Of a DNA stretch of 64,000 nt, positions 44,763 to 56,748 are shown in pieces (the first letter of the stretch is position 1; each line of letters starts with the position of its first letter). Position numbers and translations under genes: made by a program. Source of the stretch: Triglochin maritima (Eukaryota > Streptophyta > Magnoliopsida > Alismatales > Juncaginaceae); the NCBI GenBank assembly GCA_963682175.1, contig OY821775.1, positions 37,198,053 through 37,262,052 on the forward strand, in the 5' to 3' direction. The notes under the pieces are model-generated. The model saw only the letters and a program-made list of their open reading frames with translations, ran no database searches and was not told the DNA's origin.

Positions 44763-46246
44763 TGATTGACATCATATCATGCACATAATTGTGTCTTATA
44801 TCCTTTATTATTAACCTAGGCATTGCTATGTAATGAGTTTTATGTTTAAGTTTCAGGAATAAACAAGTTTGGAAAGAAGAGACTCAAAAAGGACTTAAAA
44901 GCAAAGAAAATGACTGAATTGCACGACTTATGGATTGAGATGCAAGAGAGAATGACCTGGATTTAAACCAAAAGGATCAATAAGCAAATGAAGAAGCTCT
45001 ACACCACCATGAGGAGTATTTTAACAATTAGATCTGGGCCCAAACATCAACAATAAAATCGGGTTCATCAAACATCAAGAAATCAAGCCAGAAACAGCCC
45101 CCGAAATCCAGACGTGATCCAACCATTCCAGACCGCCAATTGGTTGTTCCAGACCTCCAATTTGCTGTCCAAATTTGTCCAAATAATTCATCATTTAGTC
45201 GGGTTGTGGATTATGTTGTTTTATGTCCATTTATATTATGTGTTTAGTGTCATTCCGGGGGATTGTCCCCGGTTGCCTTTTTCTATGATTATAAATAGAA
45301 CTTTTCCTTCTCTTTTGTTTTCACCCATTGCTTGGTGGTATTTTGTCTACTTGGAGTAAGCCTTGGAGCAAAACTCAAGGTGGAGAAGAATGATACCTGT
45401 AATGTGAGTCATGTAAATAAAATAATTCTTCATAGTTTGTTTCATTGATGTCATTTCTTTTAATTCGTGCATGCTTAGTTCAATTTTGTTTTGTCTTAGT
45501 AGAAGTAATCGAATGTTTCAGTTTGTTAATGTAGTTTGTAGTTTAATGAGTAGTGATTAATTCCATTCTCATTTGGGGGTGGAGAAGAATGTGATGTGAT
45601 TATGTGATGTATTAGGTGTGTGTTAATCTTGATCTTTTGAGCCTTACATGATTTCCATAACCATCTAATGTGATTTCACTCTTATCTTTGATGTGCTAAT
45701 GCTCTTGAATGAAGCTTAGTGAGCTTATTTTATGGGGAATAATGAGGTGATGATAAGGATGTAGTTGATGAAGGAAACATGATTTGTGGTAGCATGTACT
45801 CTTATTTGCCTCGCATTAATTATGTCTTGTATGTTTTAATGATTGTGTAAATCTTATTTCATGTGGAGACATAGTGGGGTTTGGTCTTTATGCATGAGTT
45901 CATTTAGCTTCATTTCAACTATTTATCTTGTGTGTTTTAATGATAATGTTTTATCTTATTTCATGTGGAGGCAAAGGTTGATTTTGGTTTTATGATTTTC
46001 ATGTACTACATGTTGTGCCGAGCACAAATGAACACACGTACACATATTTTCGTATTCACGTTCTTTCTCTACCCCGTATGAGGTTTAGTTTTATTGTCTG
46101 TTCATTCGTAGTTTAGTTTAGTGTAATCACATATTTTTTCTCATTTTTTCCCACTTGTCTTCGAAAGAACCGGAGTCGACACACATCCCAGTGGATCGAC
46201 TCGTACTTGTCTCGTGCACTTGTAGTTATTTTAACCGAATCAATCA
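44763..46246 (+). mobile_element. Family A solo LTR, TSD aacct/aacat
   Basis: A 1484-bp LTR from TGATTGACATCATATCATGC to GAATCAATCA, with flanks aacct (44758-44762) and aacat (46247-46251), one mismatch. The TATA box is at 45290-45297. Just upstream, CCGGGGGATTGTCCCCGG forms a perfect 6-bp stem. The USE position is decayed (GTGTCATTCCG) and the palindrome reads GACCGCCAATTGG only on its left half. It belongs to the older A subfamily with 10224 and 62661. Confidence 0.88.
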
Positions 46247-46251
46247 AACAT

Positions 46252-47705
46252 ATTTTTCTAGTAGTCTACGGTTACCTACACGTACTCTACTATGGAAGAC
46301 ACATCTTGCCCACTCGTTCTATCAATCCTACACTCTCTTGCTCACACACCGTAAACTTTCCACTCCCACTTGGTTCATTTTTCTGTAGCTCATTTGCTGA
46401 TTTAAAGTGGCTCGTGTTGGAGTTTTACTTGTAGGTAATCAAAGGTTGTAACTCCAAATGGGGGCATCCTCCTGAGTTGTGCGAGAGATCCAAGTGACAC
46501 AAGGATATCCAGAGTGACACAATTTGCAGCATAATATATAAAAAAAAGCAATATAAGTGCATGACATGCAACCCAACAACATATCTAAAAACGTTTTATA
46601 GTTCTTTAAATCGAAGATCTGAACAAATTAGTTGGATGTTGTGACTTGTAATTAGACACAAGAAGTTGTTGAATTGAAAGAACCCAAAAACCATAAAAAA
46701 AACCTAATCCGTGGAGTTTAGCTCTGTACTTATAATATGACTATAACTTTATATGATTTCCTGTTATTGTATACTAAAAAAATGAGTAACTTAGAATATG
46801 TAGGTATGTTTTTCCTACGTTACAATTTATTATTCATTCAAAAAACTATCACATATTTATTTTTTGAAAATAGATATCATATATATGTTAAAAAATTATA
46901 TTAACTACTTGCCTTTAACGATATTAAAGAAACTCCAAAAAACTATGAAGATAGGTTAGAGCTACGGGAATTAAAATTACATAAAATGAGAAAGGTGTAA
47001 TTACATAAAAAATTATATTAACTACTTGCCTTTAACGATATTAAAGAAACTCCAAAAAACTATGAAGATAGGTTAGAGCTACTAGTTGAATAATGAGAAA
47101 GGTGTATTACATAAAATTATATTTTGGATAATTTTAACTTTTATCGTTAATGCTTACAAAGTGGGGAAAATAAAACCTATAAGTTTTAGTGAGTTTAGAT
47201 TTATAATTTTATATATTTAACTTAATCATATTATATAATACCCTATGAGTAATTATAAGCTATAAGAAATCAAAAATTGTATGTTGTAGTAAGATTCATG
47301 ATTAATATATAATTTAATTTTTAAATCTGTTGATATATATCTTTCGACAAATGATACATCCATATAACTTTGTTTTTTGAATTTGATATACGTATTGGTA
47401 TTTGAAATATTCTATAAAACAATATCTGTATCGGTTAGAGAAGAAAAGTTAATTTCCATATCATTTCAATTTGGATATGAAAATGGGTACCTATCAACTA
47501 GTCAATATTCATTTGTACCATATAAGATTGACAACTTGGGAAATACTTTGTTAAAATGAAATTATAATTTTTAAAAAAATGTAAAATGTAATGAAGTCTA
47601 GAAAAAGTTGGAGGACTACTATGTCAGACAATCTTTTATTTTTGACGTACTTAAAAAATAACTTTCGTCATCACTTTTATCATAATACACAAATATACAG
47701 GTGTA
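46252..47705. other. AT-rich spacer with possible CACTA end and tandem duplication
   Basis: 46253-46265 (TTTTTCTAGTAG) resembles a CACTA right terminus (CACTACTAGAAAAA inverted) and may be the far end of the outer CACTA cut by the A LTR. The rest has no recognisable gene. Confidence 0.4.
46891..47124. repeat. 117-bp tandem duplication
   Basis: The segment from AAAAATTATATTAACTACTT at 46891 recurs at 47007 with a 117-bp offset. Both contain GATAGGTTAGAGCTAC and GAGAAAGGTGTA. A few single-base differences separate the copies. Confidence 0.85.
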
Positions 47706-47865
47706 TGTTGGGGGCGAAAGTGGAATACTCTTTGGTTGCTTCCGCTACTTCAAATTCGTTTGGAGAATAATATTGTAATATCCTCAAACAGCGGAAGAAT
47801 TTAAAATTTTATAACATACAATCAAATAGAGGATATTACTCAAATACAAGGAGACAGACGCACCA

Positions 47866-47872
<7 letters not shown>

Positions 47873-47917
<45 letters not shown>
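47873..47917. repeat. AT dinucleotide microsatellite
   Basis: About 22 uninterrupted AT units. Confidence 0.95.
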
Positions 47918-47918
<1 letters not shown>

Positions 47919-48184
47919 CCAAGTATTTCAAAAGTGTGATTACATCAAAAGGTTATACTACAAATACAAGTAATCACTCCGACCTCAAAATGAGAGAAAT
48001 CTGGATCTGGTAGCGGCGCTCCTCTCCTCGGTCACCACCCCCTAACGCCGACCACGGCCTAAAAAACAAACATGCAACAATGCCTGAGTTTCCAGAAGGA
48101 AACCCTATATGCCAAACTCTACAATGCATGAAACTAAAATACTCAAACATGCCATTCTATCAACAAAGAAAAGTACAAACAACA

Positions 48185-48545
48185 AGGCTGGGCTCCAGGG
48201 CTCTTCCACCCAACCACAACACACCCCACTGTTACGAAGCTCCAGGGCTTTTTCACCCAACCAACGCAACACTCAACATCGTCAAACTAGGCTCCAGGGC
48301 TTTTTCACCCAACCGCAGCTACTACGACACGCCCAGGCCTCCAGGGCTTTTTCACCCAACACTTATCACGCGGTCCATGCTCAGGCTCCTGGGCTCTTTC
48401 ACCCAACTTAAACGCACTACGAAGCTCTAGGGTTTTTTTCACCCAACCCCGCACAAACTAACTAGGATGCAGGGCTTTTTCACTCAATTGCAGCTCTCAA
48501 AACAGTTACGGGGCTCCAGGGCCTTTTCACCCAACCACTCCAACA
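48185..48545. repeat. Diverged repeat array, core CTCCAGGGCTTTTTCACCCA
   Basis: Eight copies of a core close to CTCCAGGGCTTTTTCACCCA (near 48191, 48240, 48292, 48341, 48384, 48424, 48468 and 48512) are spaced 40-52 bp apart. Spacers are C-rich and unrelated to each other, so the core is conserved rather than the whole unit. Confidence 0.85.
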
Positions 48546-48651
48546 CCCGTGCTCACTAGCACACTTGCCGGAAGAACATCGACACCACAACTCGCCTCAC
48601 ACTGACGACCACAACCACCACACCTCCAATGTGCAAAACTGGACACAAATG

Positions 48652-49235
48652 GTCGACTGAACCAAGAGTTCCAGTCGACCGAATCTCACTAAAACATGGC
48701 AATTGCCTTGGCGAGACTCCATCGGTCAAACAATTCCCACCAACAACACATGTTCGGTCGAACCGTTTAGAAAGTCGCCTCCCAGGTTCAACGAACATAA
48801 CGACAAATTGGTCGAACGGCAAAGCGGACCCGTTCGACCAAAACCAACCAGTGAATTCCACCAACACTCAACATCAACACCGGTCGAACCCCCGAGCACT
48901 CTCGGTCGACCAATTTCCACCATTAAAATCACCATGCGTCCAAACAACACTGGTCAACCGAACCACCATCGATCGAACCCAACCACTATTCAACTAAGTC
49001 ATCGGTCGGACGAGTCAAACAGACGGTCGACCGTTTGGATGATCAATGCCCCAACCGACCTACAATAGTGCACACGGCCGAATGGCAAAGGGGTGTCATT
49101 CGACCGAAACCAACCATGCTTGCCTCAAATGCACAACCGGTCGACCGCCCAAGGGCATCGTTCGACCGGTGTGAGGCAGAAACCTAAATTCTCATTAGGA
49201 ATGGTCGACCGTTTGCACCAACCGGTCGACCGATC
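48652..49235. repeat. Cluster of GGTCGACC motifs (family D)
   Basis: At least 15 copies such as GGTCGACTG, AGTCGACCG, CGGTCGAACC, CGGTCGACCG and GTTCGACCGG occur in 580 bp, again in the upstream half relative to the minus-strand TATA. Confidence 0.8.
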
Positions 49236-50138
49236 CAGCAGTAAAATCTGTTGCACGTTTGCTTGCGACGAGCCTTTCGGCCTACCGTCGACTTTCAAAT
49301 ACTCACACAAAAAAGTGAGCTACAACCACAAGTTTGGCATACCGTGAAGGTTTGAAGAAACCTTCAAAGAACCTCGACAATGCTTCCACGAGCACTTCTC
49401 CCCAAAATACGATCTAATGACACGCCTCTCGCTTGATCAACGATCACACCTCTTCGCTGTTTCACAGCCACAACCCCACCTCCGTCAATCTCTACTCCAA
49501 CCACAACCACTGAAAAAGAGGTTGAGAGAGAGAAAGAAGAAGAACAAAGGATGGCTTTAGAAACCAACAACTGACCTCCACAAGCAAAAGATGTCGACCA
49601 CTTCAACCTCGCCGGAGATCACCTCCACTCGCCGGCACAACATTGAGGGAGAGAAAGAGTGACGTGAGAGAGAGTGTGAGAAAGAGAGAGACGTGAGAGA
49701 GAGAGATCTACCTTTAAATACCTTCCATCTTCTCATCTCATCTCAACCATCCATCCAACCCCACTCAATCTCAGTCGTCCACTCCAAACTCCTCCTAATC
49801 ACCACCTAAACAACAATTAAAACCCAATTAGGATTAGGATCTCACAACTATTGTTCAATATATAACTCATTAACAAGGCAATGGATAAGTTGCGTACTCA
49901 AATAGGTGATAACATCCGATTTGTATTACTCTCTAATTACTATTTTTAAATAAAGATTTTCTATTAATTCACAAATTGAAACATTAAAAAATACTGGGAC
50001 CGTATTCATATTCGCATTTGTTTATCGCAAATGTGGGGATATGACGCAAAATAAAAAAATATTGTATCCGTATCGGTTAAATGAATACGGTACAAATATA
50101 GGAATGCATGTACCCACTACGTGTCCGCCCGCTTTCAA

Positions 50139-50141
<3 letters not shown>

Positions 50142-50218
<77 letters not shown>
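50142..50218. repeat. AT dinucleotide microsatellite
   Basis: About 38 uninterrupted AT units immediately left of a foldback MITE. Confidence 0.95.
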
Positions 50219-50221
<3 letters not shown>

Positions 50222-50423
50222 TCAAGCTCTAGTGAGTTCATGACTCATCAAATTTAGTTTAAGCCCCCTACAATCTTACCATTGGATCTTATTTACAGTT
50301 AATCTTACAATTCATTACCATAACTGTTTTTTTCTTAATCTACCTTACAATTTGAAATGAGTGATGGATATTGTGGGGGCTTAATTTAGAAAAATTAAAC
50401 CCTGAGCTCACTATAGAATATAT

Positions 50424-50454
<31 letters not shown>

Positions 50455-50656
50455 CATGAATTCTCTAGTGAGCCCAGGGCTTAATTTAGAAAAATTAAGC
50501 CCCTACAATATCCACCACTCATTTTAAATTGTAAGGTAGATTAAGAAAAAAACGGTTATACTAATGAATGGTGAGATTAACTGTAAATAAGATCCAATGG
50601 TAAGATTGTAGGAGGCTTAAACTAAATTTGATGAGCTCTGGGCTCACTAGATCTTG

Positions 50657-50660
<4 letters not shown>
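50219..50660. mobile_element. Foldback MITE embedded in a TA microsatellite
   Basis: Left arm 50219-50418 is the inverted complement of right arm 50460-50660 over nearly the whole length. The outer ends are GGTCAAGCTCTAGTGAG and CTCACTAGATCTTGACC. The loop is a third TA run (50418-50454), and both outer flanks are TA runs (50142-50218, 50661-50701). No coding capacity. TA-microsatellite targeting recalls the Micron type described in rice; that comparison is mine. Its right end lies about 100 bp from the GATA gene start codon. Confidence 0.85.
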
Positions 50661-50703
<43 letters not shown>

Positions 50704-50756
50704 GGTTTCAGCGTTAGGGTTTTGGATATGCATTTGCTTGGATACGTTGTTGATCA

Positions 50757-53700
50757 ATGAAGTTATTCCAGAGTTCACAAGTTCACTTTGCACCCAAGAA
50801 CATATTCGGCTTCGTTTATATTCTTGCTTTTATGTTTCTCGGGCCAATAGATCCAAGCGAAGATGATCCCCACATCGGAGAAGAGTTGAATGACACATAC
50901 GAGAATGACGAACATTTAAATCAGTTTATCGATTCGTTGTTGAATTTCCCTGGAGAAGAAAAGCAAACCACTTCTCGAGATGCTGGAGAGGAGCTGGTGT
51001 GCAGTAATAAAAATGTGGAGTCGATTGACGGCGGTGGATTTCAGGATTCGGTATGAAATTATTTCATCTCTTTTCTTTGTTTATTTATTTATTTAGATCG
51101 TCTATAATTGTTGTATAATGACGGTTCATGATTTAGGGTCATTGAAAAACGATCATAGATATTAAGTATATTAAAAATGAAAAAATCTTTGCTTATTTCC
51201 TAAAAAAAGAGAGATGTATTTGCTAATAATTTTACGTTTACTTTATAATATTTCATTTGTTCTATATAAAAACACACACTAGTATAAATGTATAATGCAA
51301 GAAATCGGTTGGATACTAGTGTTCACATGTAAGGAAAAATATAGACTAAACAGGAACGTGGAGCTGCTAAATGGCGTGTCAGAGTGTTTTAATGGAAAAT
51401 TTTAATGCTCTAAGAAAATTTCACTAGATTGAAGAAGCTTGTCTTGGTTTGATTTTCAAGTCTGAAATTACGTTACAGATATTGTTTCTTATGTTACCTA
51501 CCTATGTGCATGTATCTTTATAGACAATGAAGGCAGTCCATTTTGTGAATCTTGTCGCGATAATGCCATTTGCAAAATGCAAATGCCAAAAGTTTTGGGG
51601 TGAATATCTTTTCCTCAATACATATCCTACAAAAGTTCCCACAATCCCCTGTTCGTCCTGTTTATTAGGCCCATAATACGCCCCCAAATACCAGGGTATT
51701 AGCTGGGACTTTCTAAAATAAGCAGCACACCACCTGGTAATTGGGTTGTGTCATGTACTTTTTATATTTGGCAATCATGTACATGTGCTAGGAGTTCGTG
51801 TTAACAAGCGCAATTTGAGGAAAAATCAATTTGTTTACATTCAAAATAGCTAAAGTACATGTTATATTGTTGTTATCATACTAAAAAGTTTTATTTACTT
51901 GCATGTTACTTAAAAACTATATTTTCATTTCTACCATTAGTGTATAACTATTTGTATTAATGCTACTAAAAAACTATACAAATTATATTAATGTCACTTA
52001 AAATTATATAAATTTCATTAATATTAACCTTTTCCGTTAACGGTGTTATCGTTCCGTTAGCGACGTTAATTTTTTTTATTTTAATAGTAATATTTACAAA
52101 TTCTACCATATATAATTTAATAACTTAATAATCTAAATTTATTTTTTTTATGATTTTTACAACAAAACTTAAATTCAAAAAATCAAGATTGTTAATTTTC
52201 ACAAGTATAAACAGTGGTGATACAGGTGTTTTGGTGTTTTTTTTCTTATGAAAATTAAATTTCAAAACATTTAAACAACAATTAAATATTTATGATTTTC
52301 ACAGCAAAACACTTAAATTCCAAAAATCAAGAATTTTAATTTTCATAGGACAAAAAAACCAAAACAACTGTGTCACCACTGTTTGTATTTGTGAAAATTA
52401 ACAGTCTTGATTTTTTAATTTAAGTGTTTTGTTGTAAAGATCATAAAATTGATAAAATTGGATTATTAAGTTATTAAATTATATATGATAAAATTTGTAA
52501 ATATTACTATTAAAATAATATATATTTTTAACGTCGTTAATGGAATAATAACGCCGTCAACGGAAAATGTTAGCGGAGTGTTATTAATGAAATTTTTATA
52601 GTTTTTAGTGACATTAATAAAATTTGTATAGTTTTTTAGTGACATTAGTACAAATAGTTATACACTAACGACAGCAACGGAAATATAGTGTTTTTAAGTG
52701 ACTTTCAAGTAAAAAATCCCTACTAAAAGGATTTTGCGCAACCGTTATTAGGTATAAAATAATTTGTTAACAAAACATGATAATTGTGTAATTTTTGTTA
52801 GAAAAGAAAAATATGTTGTAGAATATCAAGTCGTGTATAATATTTTCATTTTAATATGACTAAAAAATATAACAAGGTAGATAAACCACAATTTCTTTTC
52901 TTTTCAGTTATGTATATTTCGTGTCCGAAATTCTGAGACAATACTTGGGCCATAAGAGCATAACTAGAAAAAGGTCTCACAGTTTCCAAATTAGGTGTTT
53001 TGTTCCTACACCATCGGTAAAATTACATATTATTCATGGTGTCTCTATTAATGATACAAAATCGATTCAAATTAGATTGGAAATCGAAGATAGGAAAATT
53101 TGCATACAAAAAACTGGACCGACAAAATCTATTTTCTGGTCGAGCCGAATTGGAGTAATTCAGATTTTAAATTATTTTAAAATATAATAAATTTATTATT
53201 ATTATATATATTGTTTCAGATCGTTTTTGTCAAATATTTTGAAATATGGTTTACAATTGATTTGTTATTGGGTTTATGGTCAATATGGTGTTTAAAACAT
53301 AAGAATGCATCACAAATGTAATTAAAATATTCTAGCAAATTTAAAATAAAATAAATAAATATTGGGTTCAACTTCAAACGACGAAATCTCCTAATTAGAC
53401 GGGAAACCGATGTGGGTCAGTTCTAGTCTAGAGAACCATGGGCTTTGCATCTGGACCAAATCTAACTGAATTTGTTTCGATTGGGAGGTGTTTAAACACT
53501 TCTGATTTTTTTGTTACATGTCGTCGATGTCGAAGTACAATTTTTTTTGCTATCTTAACTAATGTAACGTTGATTTAGTTTCAATCCCTATTTGATATCC
53601 AAATTCGTGTGAATTCTTAAGTCAACTAGGAAAAGCCTGTAACACAATGATGAAATTATTTTATATTAATCGTATTTACTTTTGAAATTAAGCCAACGTT

Positions 53701-56126
53701 AGTACATCTAGGTTTGTAAAATGTACACTTCTACAGTCTTCTATACCACGTAGAAACTCTAAAGTATACTTTTTAAATTCTTTCAGTTAGAGGGATTTTG
53801 TCTTCCCATTCTTATGCATTCCTCGTTATTACAGTACTATATACAAAATATCTTACACCCAATTGAGGGTATGAGATGTTACTTTAATATTTTAGTTGCG
53901 TTCTTTTTCTTCATTATATATTAGGCCTCTATAATCCAATCGGGTATCAGAGCTACACATTGTTATGCTTTTATGGGTTGAACTATTTCACTGTGACTGT
54001 GAATTTTATCTAATGCTATATTGATTTTTTGTGGAAAGATCATATGTATACATGGATATGTATATTCATATTTTAAGGCAATCCATATCTACATTCCTAT
54101 CCTAATGAAATAAGAATACAAATGTAGATACATTGATGTTTGATCTATTTGCACCCCTAATTACATATGATTTTTGTGTCACACTGTATTAATACTTTAG
54201 TTCTCTCAGTTTTGTGAAAATTACATAGATTGTTTTTTGTTTTTCCTTACCAAGATTTTGTGGTTTGTACATGTCTTCAAAATCTAGTTGAAACCAGATT
54301 AAGCTATTTGTCATCTTGCTGGAATATCAGAAAATGAAATATGTTATTTATTTTTATTAAAAATGAATGGAAAATAATTTATATATCTAGAGATGACAAC
54401 GAATTATCTTCTATTTATCTCACGTTTGACAAATATAATGCCACCAATAACGTCACTGAGGTGCTTAAAGCCTTAAACTAACGATATATAGACAATATTA
54501 TGAAATTGAAAAAAAGGGTTACTACAGAATCAAAACTAACCAAAATATGTGTTTGCAGACTATGCTTAATGTTAGAAAATAATATTTGTGAATTGATATA
54601 GATCATGTCATTTACGTATTAGAAGATTACGAAAGTATGTTCCATATATGAATTTAAAATGGAAAACAAAAATAGTAATTATTTTGAATGTAGAATATAT
54701 TCGAATACGTGAAAGATAATACATTAATATACAATAGAAAACATAATCTACTAACATATGTAACAAGACATAATGATTTTATAGTAATAGTTTATCTCGT
54801 ATTTAATATAAAGACATGAATCATTTAAAATGACCTTATCAGTTTTAATTATTACGTTAGTGATAGGGTTAGATGTAAACAGAAGATAAATATAAGGAAA
54901 TAGGGCTAGAGACTTAATGGAAGGTGTTGTTTGCATTGGTAGAGCGAATCGTTTTATTAAACTAAACCGTATATACCCATACCCAGAACATATGCATATG
55001 TGCATATGTATGAACTTTCTTTTACATTATTTATTGACAACTAAATTATCTCGTCTCTCTTTTCAGGAGAAAGAGAGAGTCGCAAAATCAATTCGAGAAG
55101 GTGAGTTTATTCAAAACATTATGATTTTATTTTTTCAAACTAAATTATTCTTCATGCTACTACTACTATATAAGGTGCAAGAAACACTGTCCTTTTAAGT
55201 AGTTGTTCTGCCGTTAAGAGTAAATCCATCCTTTACTTTGTTAACTGAATGACTAGGTAACTTGTCTAAGTATCTTACATCCACCAGGAGATATCGAATG
55301 TCTCTCGGATATGTTGGATCCCTTCATCAACGACAATGAATCCGAACTTCCTGATCTTCATGGCCCCCACATTCCTTCCCCAAGTTATGGTTCAAACACA
55401 ACCTCCGTCATAAAAACCGATTTTCCGGACTCAGGGATATCCAACGATTCATGTAGTTTTATGGGGCAAACCTCAGATGGTCTCACAACTTGGGAAGGTT
55501 CACAGAGTGTTCGTCCTCAAACTATCCCAAACAATGAAATTTCTACTAGTCTAGCAAAGCTTATGCATCGAAATCTTATCTCAGATGATATCAGACCGGA
55601 CGTCAACGGTCAGAGGATGTCCAAATCAAATTCCTTAACGCCCGTGGATCATCCTGATGGTGTTTCAATTGCATTTAGAGCTGGAAGTCAAATTGCTAAA
55701 CCCAAGCACACATCCTCGTCATTGCAAAGTCGGCCAAAGCCAAGAAAGAGGAAGCAAGTAGTTTTCGGAGATGTTCCCTCATCTACCGAGGACCGACAGT
55801 GTCTGCACTGTGGGACTAGAAGCACCCCTCAATGGCGGAGTGGTCCAAAGGGCCGCAAGACGCTATGCAATGCCTGTGGTGTGCGCCACACGTCAGGAAG
55901 ACTCTTACCAGAGTATCGGCCCCGTAAAAGTCCCACGTTTAAGGAATCAGAACATTCGAATTCTCATCGGAGAGTAGTACAGATTCGGAAAGACAAAAAC
56001 TTGGACGATCCCCATGACAAACGGCTACGACACCAAGAGTGGTTAGGGGTAACGGACGAGGAACTCTTCTCTACGCTTCCATTGTATCCTTACAGTAGTA
56101 ATCCTCCCTGCTTCTACTACGTTTAA
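50757..56126 (+). CDS. GATA-type zinc-finger transcription factor (subfamily with CX2CX18CX2C)
   Basis: Exons join in frame as 50757-51050, 55067-55100 and 55288-56126, giving 388 residues. Donors are GTATGA and GTGAGT; acceptors are TTTTCAG and CCACCAG. The finger (C281 to C306) reads CLHCGTRSTPQWRSGPKG then KTLCNACGVR, CX2CX18CX2C, followed by SGRLLPEYRP and EHSNSHRRVVQIRK, the C-terminal tail of plant subfamily I GATA factors. Before it lies a basic KPRKRKQ (likely nuclear signal). The N-terminus has FIDSLLNFPGEE (family: DDLLDFS) and acidic IECLSDMLDPF. It would bind WGATAR sites and regulate transcription in the nucleus. The start is uncertain: the first residues are hydrophobic, so ATG 50832 (363 residues) or an upstream exon is possible. 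Frame and finger are intact. Confidence 0.9.
51051..55066 (+). other. GATA gene intron 1 (4.0 kb)
   Basis: GT-AG intron enlarged by a MITE at 51889-52721. The remainder is AT-rich with no gene. A frame at 52921-53187 has no recognisable features and is best read as chance. First introns this long are unusual for this family and are explained in part by the insertion. Confidence 0.75.
51889..52721. mobile_element. Mutator-like foldback MITE in GATA intron 1
   Basis: An 833-bp element whose arms (about 51889-52250 and 52330-52721) are inverted complements at roughly 80-85%. Shared landmarks include TTAGTGTATAACTATTTGTA and TTAATAGTAATATTTACAAA. Flanks actaaaaag (51880-51888) and actaaaagg (52722-52730) match at 8 of 9, as expected for the 9-bp TSD of Mutator-like elements. 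No transposase. Confidence 0.8.
55067..55100 (+). other. GATA gene exon 2 (34 nt)
   Basis: A tiny exon coding KERVAKSIRE-type charged sequence, bounded by TTTTCAG and GTGAGT. It restores the frame between exon 1 (phase 0) and exon 3 (phase 1). Confidence 0.75.
55101..55287 (+). other. GATA gene intron 2
   Basis: 187-nt intron, GTGAGT to CCACCAG. Confidence 0.75.
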
Positions 56127-56720
56127 TTACATTAGAGACATGTTGTTTCCATATGTCGGATTTGACATGGTTAAACGAACTTGGTATGTGTTAAATAAGA
56201 CTCTCGTGAGTCGGATGTAAGCGTTGTACCAATGAAAATTTGTTGTATCGTTATCATTTAACATGTTTTCTTGCCTTTGTTAATAATATGTTTCGGCCAT
56301 AAAGTTTACTGATCGGATTACGAAAAGGCATGAACAAAATATTCTTTAAGATGCATGTTTTTGCTTGGATTGTATGTCCTACTTTAAAAGAAACCACATG
56401 TACTTATCTATTCCGTATATGGTTCGTACATATATACAAATAAATGCAAATTAATGTTTATATTAATGCTAGGTTTACATATTTTTGTAACTATTGTTCA
56501 CGTTTTGAGGCATTCCTTATGAATCTTATGGCAAATTCAAATAACAGAATTCGCATATTCAATATTTGTAAAAAAACGTGACATTTAATTATATTGTTTA
56601 GATGGTTACATAATTTTAAATGACAGTGATTCACAATTTTATGCCACATCGTTTTGGTAGTAGGACTTCAAATTGTTCTCCAATTAAACCATGACATATA
56701 CATATACGCTTATATTTGAA
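56127..56720. other. GATA gene 3' flank
   Basis: Contains the likely 3' UTR, with A-rich polyadenylation-like signals near 56190 (AAATAAG) and 56233 (AATGAAAA), then AT-rich spacer. No other gene is seen. Confidence 0.5.
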
Positions 56721-56748
56721 CTAGCAAGAGATCCCGTGCGTTGCACGG
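56721..56748 (-). mobile_element. Helitron-type 3' terminus
   Basis: On the minus strand CCGTGCAACGCACGG forms a 6-bp stem with a 3-nt loop. Nine nucleotides follow, then CTAG and T, the usual Helitron 3' end (hairpin then CTRR before a T). The element would extend to the right; its 5' TC end and full length cannot be fixed, because the copia 2 LTR begins at 57035. Confidence 0.6.

Larger units (their letters stand above)
47706..49850 (-). mobile_element. Family D LTR-like block (minus)
   Basis: Orientation is judged from a TATA-like TATTTAAAGG and a CT-rich leader (TCTCTCTCTC) running leftwards from about 49720 to 49640, as in an LTR promoter. It holds a short-repeat array (48185-48545) and a GGTCGACC cluster (48652-49235). 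An AT microsatellite is at 47873-47917. The left end TGTTGGGGGCG (47706) and right end GGATCTCACA (about 49846) are candidates, but no TSD was found. No coding frame is credible. Confidence 0.45.

Noticed and set aside
48556..48997. Overlapping frames of 100-122 codons in both directions
   Set aside because: They arise from the GGTCGACC-rich, C-rich LTR-like block; the frames overlap on both strands and show no protein family.
50041..50232. Open frames coding runs of tyrosine-isoleucine (also at 50022-50225 and 50654-50866)
   Set aside because: They are translations of TA microsatellites and not genes.
52921..53187. 88-codon frame inside GATA intron 1
   Set aside because: No recognisable motif, AT-rich codons, no splice or homology support. 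Could be chance.
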